Shown: piece by piece, positions 45,538 to 56,935 of the stretch
Position numbering within the stretch: position 1 is the stretch's first letter
Layout of the letters: the number at the start of each line of letters is the position of its first letter
NCBI GenBank assembly: GCA_029953675.1
Contig: JAMWBK010000002.1
Location: 620,001 to 684,000, forward strand
DNA from: Rhodosorus marinus
Taxonomy: Eukaryota > Rhodophyta > Stylonematophyceae > Stylonematales > Stylonemataceae
DNA length: 64,000 nt
Reading direction: 5' to 3'
Translations under genes and position numbers: made by a program
Notes under the pieces: generated by a model
The model's input: the letters and a program-made list of their open reading frames with translations, nothing else
What the model was told of the DNA's origin: nothing
Database searches by the model: none

Positions 45538-47199
45538 CACGGACAATCCTGTCACACGACGATGCCTGCTGTAGAGCAGCTCAGTCCTCTAAGAGGGCCA
45601 TATTAAGTACATCGATGATTGTCAAGAGAGTCAGCCACACAAGGAACAAGATCCTTTCTTCTGGAGGAGTCTGACACCCCGAAGACGCGGGCAAATGGTT
45701 TCTTGGTAATGCACGGAAGCTTCCAACCTTCTCAAACAGAGAGAATCCTTCAAGGGCCAGACTAACTTTGCGTGTCTTCGACTTTGACGAAACGCACTAT
45801 GACCGGATTGAGAAGACTCAGCAGGCTATACTAGAACTACCGTACAGAGGCCAATGTAGGTTGGAGAATGGCAGGCGTCGTCACAAGATCGACTCAACAT
45901 GCTGTAGCGACCAAGGGCGGTGAAGTCCTCCTTTTCAGCCCAAAAAGCATAGAGCGGGTGCTGGAGACACGCTCGGCAGCTGGATAGTACAAACGTCTGG
46001 CAGCCGCCCATGAACAGCACGGCAACAAGGCAGGCTTCAGAAGGGAGCACAGGGAGTCTCTCTCCGGAACCGCATCCAGACCAACTGGAAAAATAATCTG
46101 TTCCAGCTTATCAAAAAATAAGACTATATAAAGCCAAAGGTCTTATCTGAAAAAATCCATTCGCGTGGCGGGTTGAGAAAAACGACCCACTCCATCCCTT
46201 CCCGCCACTGCCGTACCTCGGAAAAAACTTGTCTCTTTCACGTGGCGCCGGGGAGATATGGATAATTCTCCCTGCAAAGACCCATCTGCATTAAGTACCG
46301 GGAAAAAAAAGAGAACATCGAGCACGTTGCTACTATGTTAGCAGCCCAACGTCCACCTTCTTCCCTAAACTGGAGAACCAAAAGGAATTTGAACCTCGTC
46401 AAAGCCCACAACAAACATGATTAGTACACATTAGTAAATAAAACATGTACTGAAATTACACTGCCAGGATTTCTTCAGTCAATTCTAGACTGAAGCCCTT
46501 GTAGACCATTTTCTTCTCAAAAACAAAAGTCAAACGACCTTCCAAAACTTCCAACTCGGCTGCTTACAGTAGCAATCATTTTGAAAATCTAGTTGACTGC
46601 TTTATACCGTGAAACTCGTCGGCATATTCTACCAACAAATGCTGGAATAATACGGTTTATGCTTTTATTTTGAGGAAAATAATCAACTCATTATCGTACT
46701 ACTTGGTAATTGTACGGTCCTGTCGTCAGTTTATTTTTGACTGAATATAGTATATTGACTGTATATCAGTCATTATATTTGTTTGTTTGGTGCGTTTTTT
46801 TTTTCCGTTGATTGGGGGCGGGGCGGGTTTGCTGTCGGGTTTTCTTTCTTTCTACATATATATAGACTTCCGTGCAAATGTCTGCACCGACCACATGGAG
46901 GAGCTGGCTTGGGTTTGGTGGCAAGAAGACTATGACCCAGATGATCTTAATCCGACTATTGTTGCTATTGGAGAGTGCTTACGGATTGCTTTTTTTTTCT
47001 GAGCGAAGGTGTTTTTGTTAGATATCTGTAAGTGTAACTGCTTGCTTTGGTCAGATTTTTTTTTGGAGGCGTTACTGTGGGTTTTTGTGGTTTAGGATCT
47101 GACCTGCTTCTTTAGGAAGCTTGCGGGTTGGTTTTTGTTCTTAATCGGAGTAGACGCACCTAGCTCTGATCTTTGTGTGATCCCTGGATTGTCGTCAGG
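45538..47199. other. No recognisable gene
   Basis: Spacer between SNAPC3 and ERO1, which diverge. The sequence from about 46440 to 46790 is AT-rich, with several copies of GACTGAATA/GACTGTATA. Short frames (for example 46787-47002) have no recognisable domain. The part nearest 47200 is the ERO1 promoter and leader. Confidence 0.55.
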
Positions 47200-48773
47200 A
47201 TGAGGAGCGGAGTGTACGCCTCGGTCTTGGTGGTGGCCGGGCTTTGGCTCTCCGTGAACAGTTTCAGCCTAAAGTTGGAGGATGTGAACTGTTCCGCTGT
47301 TGAGCTTAATGATGCGAATAAGGGTCTCAATGACGTTTTGTCCAGGTTGACATCTCGCTCGAACTTTTTCAGCATTTTCAAGGTAGATTTGCTGAAGGAG
47401 TGCCCCTTCTGGCCCGATGATGGCATGTGTACGAGCAAGGACTCTTGCGGGGTCGAATGCTGCGGAGATGATGAGATTCCTGTAGCCTGGAGAGCTGATG
47501 GTGAGGTTCTTATTCCCATAGATGCCCCTTATTGGTGGCAAGCACCGACGTCGATTCAGTATGTTAACCGATTACCCACTGTTCGCGTCTGATTCAGGTG
47601 AAGAAGGATGTGTGGAGTGTAAAGATGATCCTAAGCTTGATACCAGAGTCAACGACGAGGGGCTGTTCTCATTCCAGGCAACAGACAACGATGTTTGGAC
47701 CATCCAGGATGACGAGAAGGAAATGATATATGTGGATTTGAGGACAAACCCTGAATCGTATACGGGGTACAGGGGAGACTCCGCGAGGAAAGCTTGGACA
47801 GCGATTTACGAAGAAAACTGCTTCAGCTTTGCGAAGAATTGTCAGGGCGGCATCTGCGACTCAGAATCTTGCAAAGAAGAGCGAGTATTGTTCAAGCTAA
47901 TCTCTGGGATACACACGTCTATCACCATGAGCATAGTCAAGGAGTTTGTAACAAGAGATGACGGGTAGGCTGTTAAAGTTTTCTCGAGCTCATCTAGTGC
48001 CATGTCAGGGTGCGGAACTGAGCGAAGGCTTTTATCATCGTAGGTCATTGGATCTTGACATGTACCTGAAGAGGGTTGGGTATTTTGAAGATAGGAAGGG
48101 TAACCTCTACTTCCTACTGGCACTGCTCACTCGAGCAGTTGCCAAGTCAGTAGATACGTTGGCTGAATTCGAGTACTCCACAGGGAATTCAACAAACGAC
48201 TCCGAGACTGCGATGATCTTGCAAGAGCTGTGGGAACATCCTTCAATTAAGCCTGGATGCTTGAAAACCTTCGACGAAACAGATATGTTCCAAGGGCTTC
48301 CTGATCTTAAGGACGAATTCAGACGACATTTTCGGAACATTTCCTCAATCATGGACTGCGTTGGATGTGAAAAATGTAAACTATGGGGGAAGCTGGAGTT
48401 CTTGGGACTTGGAACTGCATTGAAGATTCTGTTTGACGGCTCTCCGCAGCTGCAGAGAAACGAAGTCATCGCGCTTTTCCAGACCTTGAAAAAGACGAGC
48501 GACAGTGTAAGCCTGGTCGAAACTTTTGAATATGCAGTACTTGAAGAGAAGGCTAAGGAAGCGAAGAAGGCCCAGGATACAAGGAAGGCGGAAGCGGTCA
48601 AGGAAGCGTTGTTGATAGCAAATGAGTACGCTTTGCCAGTTCTCGCGTCTGTGCTGGTGGCCTTATTAACTACGGTAGCGGCGCTTCTGCTTCGCCGTCA
48701 ACCTGCCGGAACTAAGAAACAGGTCTTTGCGGTCCCAAAAACCAACGGGTCAATCAGAAGGCGCACGGAGTAA
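47200..48773 (+). CDS. ERO1: ER thiol oxidase ERO1 with C-terminal membrane anchor
   Basis: ERO1 is the flavoprotein that passes oxidising equivalents from O2 to protein disulfide isomerase in the ER lumen. Exon 1 (47200-47500) starts with a signal peptide (VYASVLVVAGLWLSVNSFS). The outer cysteine cluster follows: CPFWPDDGMC, a Cys at 83, then CC at 87-88, before DEIPVAW. Exon 2 (47598-47964) has GEEGCVECKDD, VWTIQDDEKEMIYVDLRTNPE and YTGYRGDSARKAWTAIYEENCF, part of the FAD fold. Exon 3 (start about 48010-48025, ending 48773) has KNLYFLL-like GNLYFLLALLTRAV, the inner motif DCVGCEKCKLWGKLEFLGLGTALKILF and then, unlike most ERO1s, a Lys-rich helix and a hydrophobic segment (VLASVLVALLTTVAALLL) with a short basic tail. 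The exon 3 acceptor is uncertain. Confidence 0.93.
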
Positions 48774-49625
48774 CCACGATCTTTGTCAAAAGGAGAGTCT
48801 TTTGTTTATGGTGATGTATGGAGAGTATTTTAAGGAGTAGTAAATAATTGCTGGCGTTTGCGAGTTGCCTGAATAAACCAGTGGTTCTCTTGCATCTCGC
48901 GAACAACACTCGAAGCTCAACACCGTGATTTTGGCTAGATCGTCATCCATTGAAGTAGTTTGCAACGAGAGATGTGGTCAGACCAGCCACGGCACCGAGG
49001 TCATGAACAAAGCGGGTCCGTGGCAAATCGATCCTCGCGGCTAGATCACGTGTAGTCCCTCAACCTTTCTATCATAAGCCTAGACCCGCTTTCCAAAAAT
49101 CTAAACTGACCAATAAAGGTACGGTATATCTGGATAACACGAGGATTCAATCATTAATATGTTTATTCCTTTGAAAGGGCGTAAATTAACCAACCATGAA
49201 ATCTATACTCTACTAATGAACAAAACGAAATTTTTAATTGGTGAGATTAGTCCATTTTTGACTGATGTCATCACTTTGCTTATCTTGAATTAGTTAGCGT
49301 ACAAATATCCAATTAAAAAATAATACGTGTCCTAAATGACTTAAACGTATGATAGGATTTATTATTGGTTAATAGGCTACTATGGGCTTAAGTCAACGTT
49401 CGACGCCGTCGGGGCGTCATGATTAGTTCTAAAAATCAATCTGCTGCTTGGGAAGCCACTGTTGATGATAAAACCAAAGGTTTTTTTGGTTGTACGAAGT
49501 CAACGGGGGAGGGCAGGGAAGCGAGTTCGTTGAAGGTCTGAGAACGAGGATTGTGCTTGAGAGTGTAGTTCTGTATAGTTTGGATTGTCTGGAAGTTTTT
49601 GATCGTCGCAAGACAGGAAACAATT
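48774..49625. other. No recognisable gene; AT-rich
   Basis: This stretch lies between ERO1 and eS28. Bases 49080-49380 are AT-rich. A minus-strand frame at 49623-49429 overlaps the eS28 leader and is a shadow. The eS28 promoter lies in the right part. Confidence 0.55.
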
Positions 49626-49985
49626 ATGGTAAGTATTTTTTCATTGTCAAGCTGGTTTGAGTCGTGTTTTGCTTTGGTTGTTCTACCTGTTTAGCAGGGC
49701 GAGACTCTGCTCGATTGGTTTGGGGAAGGGTTGTTAAAGGTTCGCTTTGTTTTCTTTGGCTGTTGCTTGTAGGATCAGCCCGTTAAGAATGCGAAAGTTA
49801 AGCAGATCATCGGAAGAACCGGCTCCCGAGGAGGAATCACTCAGGTCATGGTAGAGTTTATGAATGACGATGGCGTTGGAGGAGGCGACAGCCGATCGAT
49901 CATTCGAAACGTTAAGGGGCCTGTGAGAGAGGGAGACATCCTTGCACTTTTGGAAACTGAGAGAGAAGCTCGTCGACTGCGCTAG
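49626..49985 (+). CDS. RPS28: Cytosolic ribosomal protein eS28
   Basis: eS28 is a small S1-fold protein of the 40S subunit head near the mRNA exit. The coding sequence is split into ATG alone (49626-49628), a 144-base intron (GTAAGT...TGTAG) and exon 2 (49773-49985), giving 71 residues. The conserved core is clear: [26 protein letters not shown], split here as [19 protein letters not shown] and VEFMNDDG, then [18 protein letters not shown] and the terminal [12 protein letters not shown]. Without the first exon there would be no start codon near the conserved beginning, which supports the ATG-only exon. Length is slightly above the usual 63-69. Confidence 0.95.
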
Positions 49986-50781
49986 ACCCATTCGCCGTCC
50001 GACGCTACCGTTTGACTGCAAAATGTATTCCGCTAACCACATGTACGACGCACTGGAGCTATAACCATCTGAATCGGATCAGTCGAGGGGGCAGACGTTT
50101 GAATGGGAAAGTGGTTGAGCCTTTATCCCAAAGCGTCGGTTCCTGAACTGGTTTTTTCAGAATAATTAAAAACACGAGGATTCCTGAAACCCCAACGTCC
50201 TAATGCCATAGAGATTCGGCCCGGCGACCTGACTTAGATCGACGCAAGCACGGAAAAGAACCCAACTTTCCCTGCCTCAAACCGAGGAAGAGCGGAGAAC
50301 CCGTAGTCCGCAACGCTATGGTGCCGCATTCGAAAATTGACAGGACCTCAAAGGTTTTGTTACGCCCAGTCGTCCAGAAAAGCATTTAAAAATCGATTAA
50401 GATTCTCTCACAAGGTAATTGCAAGAGAGCCTGAACGATGATGCTTTCGATGATAATCCTTTAAAGCATACCCCTCACTCCGCGACAAGTTTGAAAGAGC
50501 ACCCCAGAGAGCCTGTGCTTTGTAAAAACACGTTAAGAGTCATCTCCAAAACGCAGTCAATATTTCTAATAGACTGAATATACTTGTTTTTATTGATTGA
50601 TAACAATATCCGTATTCTAAATAGACTGAATAGTATTGACACTTAAAGTTTGATGAGACGCGAATCCGATTCTAGATAAGACGGTAGAGGTTCTGGTCGT
50701 CTTGCAGGTTGCAGAAACTGGGGCTTTGTTTATGACTCTGGGAGGTCAGGAGGAAGAAGTGTTTGTGTCGAGGAAGGAACA
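49986..50781. other. Spacer upstream of Asterix
   Basis: No gene was seen. Two copies of a TAGACTGAATA-containing sequence lie at about 50569-50580 and 50621-50633, separated by AT-rich DNA. This may be promoter sequence for the Asterix gene at 50782. Confidence 0.5.
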
Positions 50782-51252
50782 ATGAAGAGTGAAGTATCAG
50801 CAGATCTGCGCAGGCCCAGCGAGAAAGTTGAGTGGGTACTGTACAAGCTTGATAAGGATGAAGTCGCCCCGAATTATTACACGATCGTGTCCCTTGTGTT
50901 TGGAATGATGGCGATTACGATGAAAGTAGGTCTTTCTTTCCTCTCTTGCTCATTGAGAATAGGATGAGAGACGGAATTTTCTTCCTAGAAGATCCGTAGG
51001 GACTGAAGATAGATGAGCTTTGACAATGTCGCTCTTGTTGTCTCTTTCTACCCGTTTCAGGTGAGGCTTCATGCGTGGTTGTGCTTACTCTTCTCCTTGG
51101 CTCAATTGACTACAACAAACTTTTCCGATATGGATTTCAAGCAAACTGTTGGATCCGTCATGTAAGTAATGAATTTGAATTTTTCGTTCCGGTGATTTTT
51201 AATCAGGATGGAGATTTCTGCACCAGCAAACTATCTCTTGAGAGTGGGATGA
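50782..51252 (+). CDS. PAT complex subunit Asterix (WDR83OS family)
   Basis: Asterix is a small ER membrane protein that, with CCDC47, forms the PAT complex, an intramembrane chaperone for multipass proteins at the translocon. Exons 50782-50925, 51061-51161 and 51207-51252 join in frame to 96 residues. The family order is visible: DLRRPSEK, then a short linker to APNYYTIVSLVFGMMAITMK (first membrane segment), VRLHAWLCLLFSLAQLTTTNFS (second) and DMDFKQTVGSVMMEISA with NYLL before the stop. The Met in SVM is split by the second intron. The last residues are shorter than in animals, where more Pro follows. It converges on the NAXD gene, with 148 bp between the stop codons. Confidence 0.9.
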
Positions 51253-51400
51253 AAATCCTTATATACTTTGTGCGTTGCTTTTGTTGCACAGGCTTGCCGG
51301 AATGACGTTTTGGGCTGCCTTCGCACAGAAGAGTTCGATACCAAAGCCACCAGCTACGCCACCCATGCAATGAGGACCGTGGAGGGCAAACTGCATTCGA

Positions 51401-52739
51401 TTAGTGCTTCTCCGTAAATTCTGAAGAAGGAAACGCACTCTCGAAGACTTGGCCGACAGTATCCAGGATATCAGTGGTGAGCATTGCTCTACCGTGCGCC
51501 TCAAAGGAAATCGCCGCGGCACACCTAGTTACTGCGCTCGCAAAGTAGGGTGCAATGTATCTGTACAAGCGTAGAGAGTTTTTGTGGTTGAGATCTAAAT
51601 GTACAATACATATTCTATGACCCAAGGACACATCGTTCAAGCACCTTAGAAAAGTCTAGAATCGGAAGAACTCACGCTTGATCCCACGATGCATTCGACA
51701 TCATTACCCACGCTGCATAGAGCGTAGTCAATCCCGAGAGAACGTCGCCCTGACCTCCACATCTTCTCGGGCTGCCCAGAGCTGGCATGTGCACATTGAT
51801 CAAGCCCCCCTTTGAAGCAACGACATCAGTTGGTCCCTTCAACAGAACCACGACATTTTCGCCGTAGAGCGTGCGCGTGGCCTCGACCGATTGATCGGAG
51901 TTTGCAGGAATCAGTCTGTTGTACTCCACTACGTTCGGAGTGATAATCACCGGACTGGTCGCTTCGTGAATCAGACCGGGTCCATCATCACGCAGTGCTA
52001 AGAACCAAAGTGCGTCGGCATCAAGGACAACTGGGATGTTCTCATTGCTCGCCATTTTCATGACTTCGGAGATGAACTGTCTAGCCTCTGAGCTCCTGCC
52101 CAAGCCTACTCATCGGAACCGCATGCAGGGTACTGTTGTCAAAGGTCTGTAGCGAAATATCTGTATGGGGAGGTGGAAACGGCACATACCGGGCCCGATC
52201 GCGATCGCGTGGCACCTTTTCAGAGTCGCCAGAGCAGAAGGAAGTCCCTCCATGTTGAGAAATGGGAGGACGATCAACTCAGGGCTGTAAGTTTTGATCG
52301 GTATAGCAGCGTCAGGATGGCAGATTAAGTAAGCAAGCTCTGCACCACTTCGAAGTGCGGCCGTGGCCGCATAATAAGGAGCACCAGTGTACTCAAGTGA
52401 TCCGCCTACAACTCCAATCCTTCCGTGCTGTCCTTTGTGATTGGAGTCCTGTGGACGGGCAAATGCTAAGATGAGAACAGCTCGTCATCCAAAGCGACGC
52501 GTTTTGCATGTCTGTCGATGTACTCTAGCCACTCGCCCCGTCCTGGAGGGGTCTCTTACCGAGAAGCGTGGTATGCACTCTGAGAAAACCTTGGCCTGAC
52601 TACCAGCATACTGATTCATCAGACGAGCGGCTGCGGCAATACTCTTCCTCGCATCGTCTCCCATCCTCAGCCGAGTTCTTCCGGTTATCACAGAAGGAGG
52701 TGCCAGGAACGAACTTAAACGAACTGAGTTTCGAAACAT
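51401..52739 (-). CDS. NAXD: ATP-dependent NAD(P)H-hydrate dehydratase
   Basis: This repair enzyme turns damaged hydrated NADH and NADPH back into the normal cofactors. Exons 52739-52560, 52448-52190, 52105-51676 and 51560-51401 join in frame to 342 residues. The N-terminal 25 residues (MFRNSVRLSSFLAPPSV) look like an organelle presequence, with a second Met at MGDDARK where a cytosolic form could start. The carbohydrate-kinase-like fold follows: HKGQHGRIGVVGGSLEYTGAP, GAELAYLICH, VVLDADALWFL, VIITPNVVEYNRL, VVLLKGPTDVV and the catalytic CGGQGDVLSG. The protein ends in FEAHGRAMLTTDIL, normal for the family. The epimerase domain found fused in bacteria is absent. It starts 477 bp from the divergent PUS1 gene. 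Confidence 0.96.
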
Positions 52740-53215
52740 CCAAGCTCAGATCCCTACTTTCAGTGAACATACAAACGATCACCAAACCCAAAAGCAGAAC
52801 CTCTCCAACTGCCCCGTCTGGTTCGCTCATCCTCACTCAGCCGTCTTTAGATGCTCCTCGTCAACACCGATTAATAGCGCAAGATTGATTTTTATTTTTA
52901 TTTAGTTCACTTCTTATCAATAAATTAAGCACATACCTGTTTTTATTTTCATATAACCATTATATATATATTTATAATATTTATTTTGTTCATTATAATT
53001 TATATTTTAATAAATTTATAATAATCTAGGAATAAAGTATATATTTAAAATATAAATGTTGTTATTGGTATTGTGGCGATCTGTTGGATAGTATCCCATA
53101 ATGAAGGGTTTTGGTTTGGGTGCTCAGTCAAGGGTTTGGAGATGGAGTAAGGGCTCGATGCAGGACACCAGTGGAGCCGTTCTTTGCGAAATATTTACAG
53201 CTTTGACTTATTAGT
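52740..53215. promoter_or_regulatory. Shared divergent promoter region, very AT-rich centre
   Basis: NAXD (-) and the PUS1-type gene (+) start at the two edges of this 476-bp interval. Its centre (about 52890-53065) is nearly pure A and T with many TATATA-like words, unlike the flanks. A shared promoter is inferred from position only; no defined elements can be named. Confidence 0.5.
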
Positions 53216-54783
53216 ATGATGGAATTGACGAATACTGAAGACGATAAGGGAGAAATCCAGGCTCCAAAGCCCAAGAAACGACGTGTGGTTCTGTTCATGG
53301 GGTATTTGGGGTCTGGTTATCAGGGAATGCAGAGGAACCGAGGAGCGAAAACGATTGAAGGAGAACTTATGCGTGCACTTGTGAAGACTGCTTGTGTGCC
53401 GGAACATCTTCAAGATAACTACGCCAAGCTTAAGTGGTCGAGGTCTGCGAGAACCGATAAGGGTGTCTCTGCTGCCGGGCAGGTCGTGTCGGCCGATCTG
53501 AAATGTGAGGTTGATGGAGAGCTTTCCCAGGACTTGCTGGATCAGATCAATGAATCCTTGCCGAAAGACCTTACGGTAAGGGATATTTTGATATCCGTTT
53601 TCACCCAAAGACTGTGAAGATGAAAGCTCCCTGCCTCCTTGAGGCACGAAATTGAAGGAAGACACGTAAATTGTCCTGACTTTAACATAGGTGTACGGAT
53701 GGATGAGAGCAACTGGAAGCTTTAGTGCAAAATCAGATTGCGTGCGGCGAAGATATGAGTACTTACTCCCCACCAGCGGCCTCGGGGAGGACGAAGTGGA
53801 CAATGATAAGGTCGTGCATGACCGGCTCGCACGATTTAACGTTATCCTTGCGAGGTGCTATTCGTCATCTATGCTTTGTGGATTCTTTCCAAACGCACGT
53901 TCTTGTGTGCTCACCAGCTTCGAATCCTTCGGCACTCCTTCCGTGGAAACGCAGGTACTTAGGCTCGCACCTCTTTCACAACTTTACCGACAAGATGAAA
54001 GGAGATGACCCCACTGCACAGAGGTATATCCTGGAGTGTACCTGTTCTGAACCGTTTACGATAGAGAACAACAGCTTCCTTAAGGTGTCACTAGTAGGAC
54101 AGAGCTTTGTTCTTCATCAAATACGGAAGATGGTCGGCCTTGCTCTACAGGTTCGTTCGCCTGTGGCCAACCCATTCGCAAACACGTTAGCTTCAGTTAA
54201 GCGTACCAGAAGAGATCTGGACTGCCCCACTAACAGAGCACAGGTGTTTTGGTCAGGACTACCTCCAGAGACTCTCGATCTATTCATGTCACCGGAGAAG
54301 GAACTCCAGACTCCAACCGCGCCCGCACCGGGGCTGTTGTTGGCTGAATGCTTCTTCATTTTCTACAATCGTCGCTACCAGAAGGAGCTTCGAAAACCGA
54401 TCGCCCTGGATCACTTCCGAGAAGCAGCTGAGGACTTCAAGAGGAGTCGCATATACAGTTTCATTGCAAGCGAAGAGGCCAGGACAAGCTCTATGAAAAG
54501 GTTGGTAAAAGTTTCCCTTGATTCTGACGTAGGATGGTTTGTTAGTCACGCTTGACTCAACGGACCTACCTTTCCTGCAAAGCAGATGGATCAGCCTTCT
54601 GCCGGAAAGCATACCTCTGGATACTGGTACAATCATTGGAGACGTTGAAATGCTTTCAAACGCGAAACGAGAGGCCGAAGAGAGGCGAAAACGAAGACTG
54701 GAGTCACTTTATCCGGTCTTCGAGGATCTGGATTCAGTATTCCAGGTTCAAGACGTCGCCGAATTGGAGCAACGGAAGAACAC
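53216..54783 (+). CDS. PUS1: tRNA pseudouridine synthase, PUS1/TruA family
   Basis: PUS1 isomerises uridines to pseudouridine in tRNAs and some other RNAs. Exon 1 (53216-53575) has the basic KKRRVVLFMGYLGSGYQGMQ start and the catalytic SARTDKGVSAAG, containing the essential Asp. Exon 2 begins at 53691 (VYGWMRATGSFSAKSDCVRRRYEY). A further exon from about 53945 has YLGSHLFHNFTDK, and the second catalytic-domain half includes SFVLHQIRKMVGLAL and AECFFIFYNRRYQKEL. An intron (donor after 54500, acceptor CAG near 54585) then joins SMKR to WISLLPES, the normal PUS1 C-terminal motif. No stop codon follows in this frame, so the protein continues into the galactokinase-like region at 54651-56850 unless an undetected splice or unspliced form ends it at 54555. 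PUS1 identity is solid; the 3' limit is not. Confidence 0.9.
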
Positions 54784-56850
54784 GGTGAGTGGCCGTGCCT
54801 TAGATTTGTCCTGCTCTGAAGGACAAGAGGACCGTTCCGATTTAAACAGAAGCTCTCATGGCGATAACGTGCAGGTGCTACAGGTGAAACAGAGATTCGA
54901 TCGTGAGTTTGGGTACTCGCCCTCTTCAATTGTCCGGGTCCCCGGGTCGGTTATTCTGATTGGAGATTGGCTCGAGCTGCTCGAGCTCCCGTGCATTGGC
55001 TTTGCGCTTCCTGGTAAGATCTCGGACCTATACTCCGAATACCTGAGGTTTAATATACACTTGTTGACACGGATGGTCGTTTCCCGCGTGTCAAAGATGG
55101 AGTTCTCACGGCCGTGGCAAAGAGCTCAGATTCTGAGAACGTCCGCGTCAATCATTCCAATGAGGAGCTTGCTGATGCTGTGTTACGACCTAATGGTTGC
55201 AGAATGGCGTCCGCGGAGGATTCGACGAAGGTGGAGTGGAGCAGGTACGCCGGCAGCATAAATCCTTTGGTTGAAGTAAGCTTCGGCGGCTGAGCTCATC
55301 TGGAGCTTGTTCGAGTAGAATGTTTTCCTTAGGATGGCAATGCGGAGTTACAGGAAAGGGAATGCGTCCGAAAATGCTCCCGGCCGCGCGAGTTATGATC
55401 GGAGGCGAGCTCGGTGCACGCGACAACGAGCTTGGCGTAGATTCCGCATACCTTTTGGCCGCGTTGTTGACGTTCATGGACTTGCACGCGTGGAAGATGC
55501 CAAGGCTGGAGATGGCCAAGATGTGTTTCGGTTGGGAAAAGCAAGGCCGTGGATCTGCAACTGGTAAAGTGACGGATCCAAATGGCCCCTGCCAAGAAGA
55601 GCTTCAATCTGCATAGCGTTGCTCGTTACGGCTCAAGAATCTGTTCCCGTTGTTTCGCATTTGCTCCGAGTGCGGTCCTTAATAGCAAACAAGGCACCCT
55701 TGACTTGCTGAACAGTTTTTGCTTGGCCCGGTCACTCCCCGTGGAAGACCAAGCCGAAGCCAATATGTTAATCTGCTGTTCAACTCTTTGTCTTATCCAC
55801 TGCTACCCGCTATAGGTCTGATGAAGTACCTGTGTAGTCTGGAAGGGAAGCACAACCAGTTGCTACTAGCGAGCATCGCCCCAAAGCTGTCCACATCGAA
55901 CGTAACGCTACCGAGCATGATCTCGTTGGTGATGATCCGGCTCGGAAGTCTATCCCATGCTGAAGTGGAACGGAGGAAGAAGACCAGAGATAGGGTCAAG
56001 GCTGAAATAAGCGTTACGTTACGCATCATAACAGCCCGTTCTGGACGAGGCGAAGGACCTCAAAAGTCTCTCGCGCAACTGATCCAGTACAAACCGTCGG
56101 GGACGCTTGAAGCATGCGGCATAGTTCCGGATGAAGTGGTGAGAGAGCATCGGCTGCTGTCAACCCGAACCAGATACAAACCTCTGAACGAGCGCTGGGA
56201 TATGCCGACAGGTATCGCTTGACGCAGCGATGGTGGAGCTTGGAATTGAACTTGAAGCAATGGAGAGGCAGGAACCGGGGATCAACGATCTGCAAGAAAT
56301 TAGGCTTGGCTTAGTCACCATCAGTGCCGCCATGGAAGCGCAATGTATTGGTAGGGTGTACAGCATTTTAGAAAAAAGTGAAGACCTCTCGGGACTGGAG
56401 TTGATGGAGATTGGAAAGCTGTTGAATGACAGCGAAACCATTAGGAGTAAACTGGAATCAACGAGTGACGAGGTAATGATCCCGAACCAAACAGATTGGA
56501 AAACTGGAATGCTCCTTGCGCAACCATGCCTTTCGAGTTCTCTGTCTGAGACTGGAAGAGTAAACATCCTGTGTATCTGACAAAACCAGGCTACGCAAGT
56601 TGTACAAATGTGTATAGAGAAGGGAGCTTTGAGCGCTCGCTTGAGCAGTGTTTTCGTTGACGTCAATACAAGCTACGTTCTATGTACAGTGAAATCAGAA
56701 TCTGTTGCCGCATTTTGTCGAAGCTTGGAGGACGAGAGCGCGTCAATCATGGACGGCCTATCGATCGCGCCCGTAGTCCCAGGCATGGGGGCTTCTGTCT
56801 GGGAGTTCATGAAGAAGCCTGTGCCGAAACATAAGAGGAAGAAACAATAG
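54651..56850 (+). CDS. Galactokinase/GalNAc kinase-like domain, probably inactive; fused to PUS1 or overlapping it
   Basis: The start resembles galactokinases: LYPVFEDLDSVF, an intron at about 54784-54876 (GTGAGT...GTGCAG), then VLQVKQRFDREFGYSP and RVPGSVILIGDW. Later exons give DSAYLLAALLTFMDLHAW (about 55440-55500), SVARYGSRICSRCFAFAPSA (about 55610-55670), FLLGPVTPRGRPSRSQYVNLLF (from about 55713) and a final segment ending 56850 with SESVAAFCRSLED and a basic KHKRKKQ tail. The order fits the GHMP fold, but the signature residues are gone: the galactokinase APGRVNLIGEH is here VPGSVILIGDW (catalytic Arg to Ser, His to Trp), the glycine/serine phosphate loop is unrecognisable and the MDQ Asp aligns with Phe. 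The reading frame from PUS1 is open throughout. An independent start at ATG 54651 is the alternative. Internal exon edges are approximate. Confidence 0.6.
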
Positions 56851-56935
56851 TCGAGGCGGTTTTTAAGCGATTGTTTATGTGTTACAAGAAAAGTACTAAT
56901 TTACACATGCCCAGTAGAAACGCTGAAGTTGAGAA

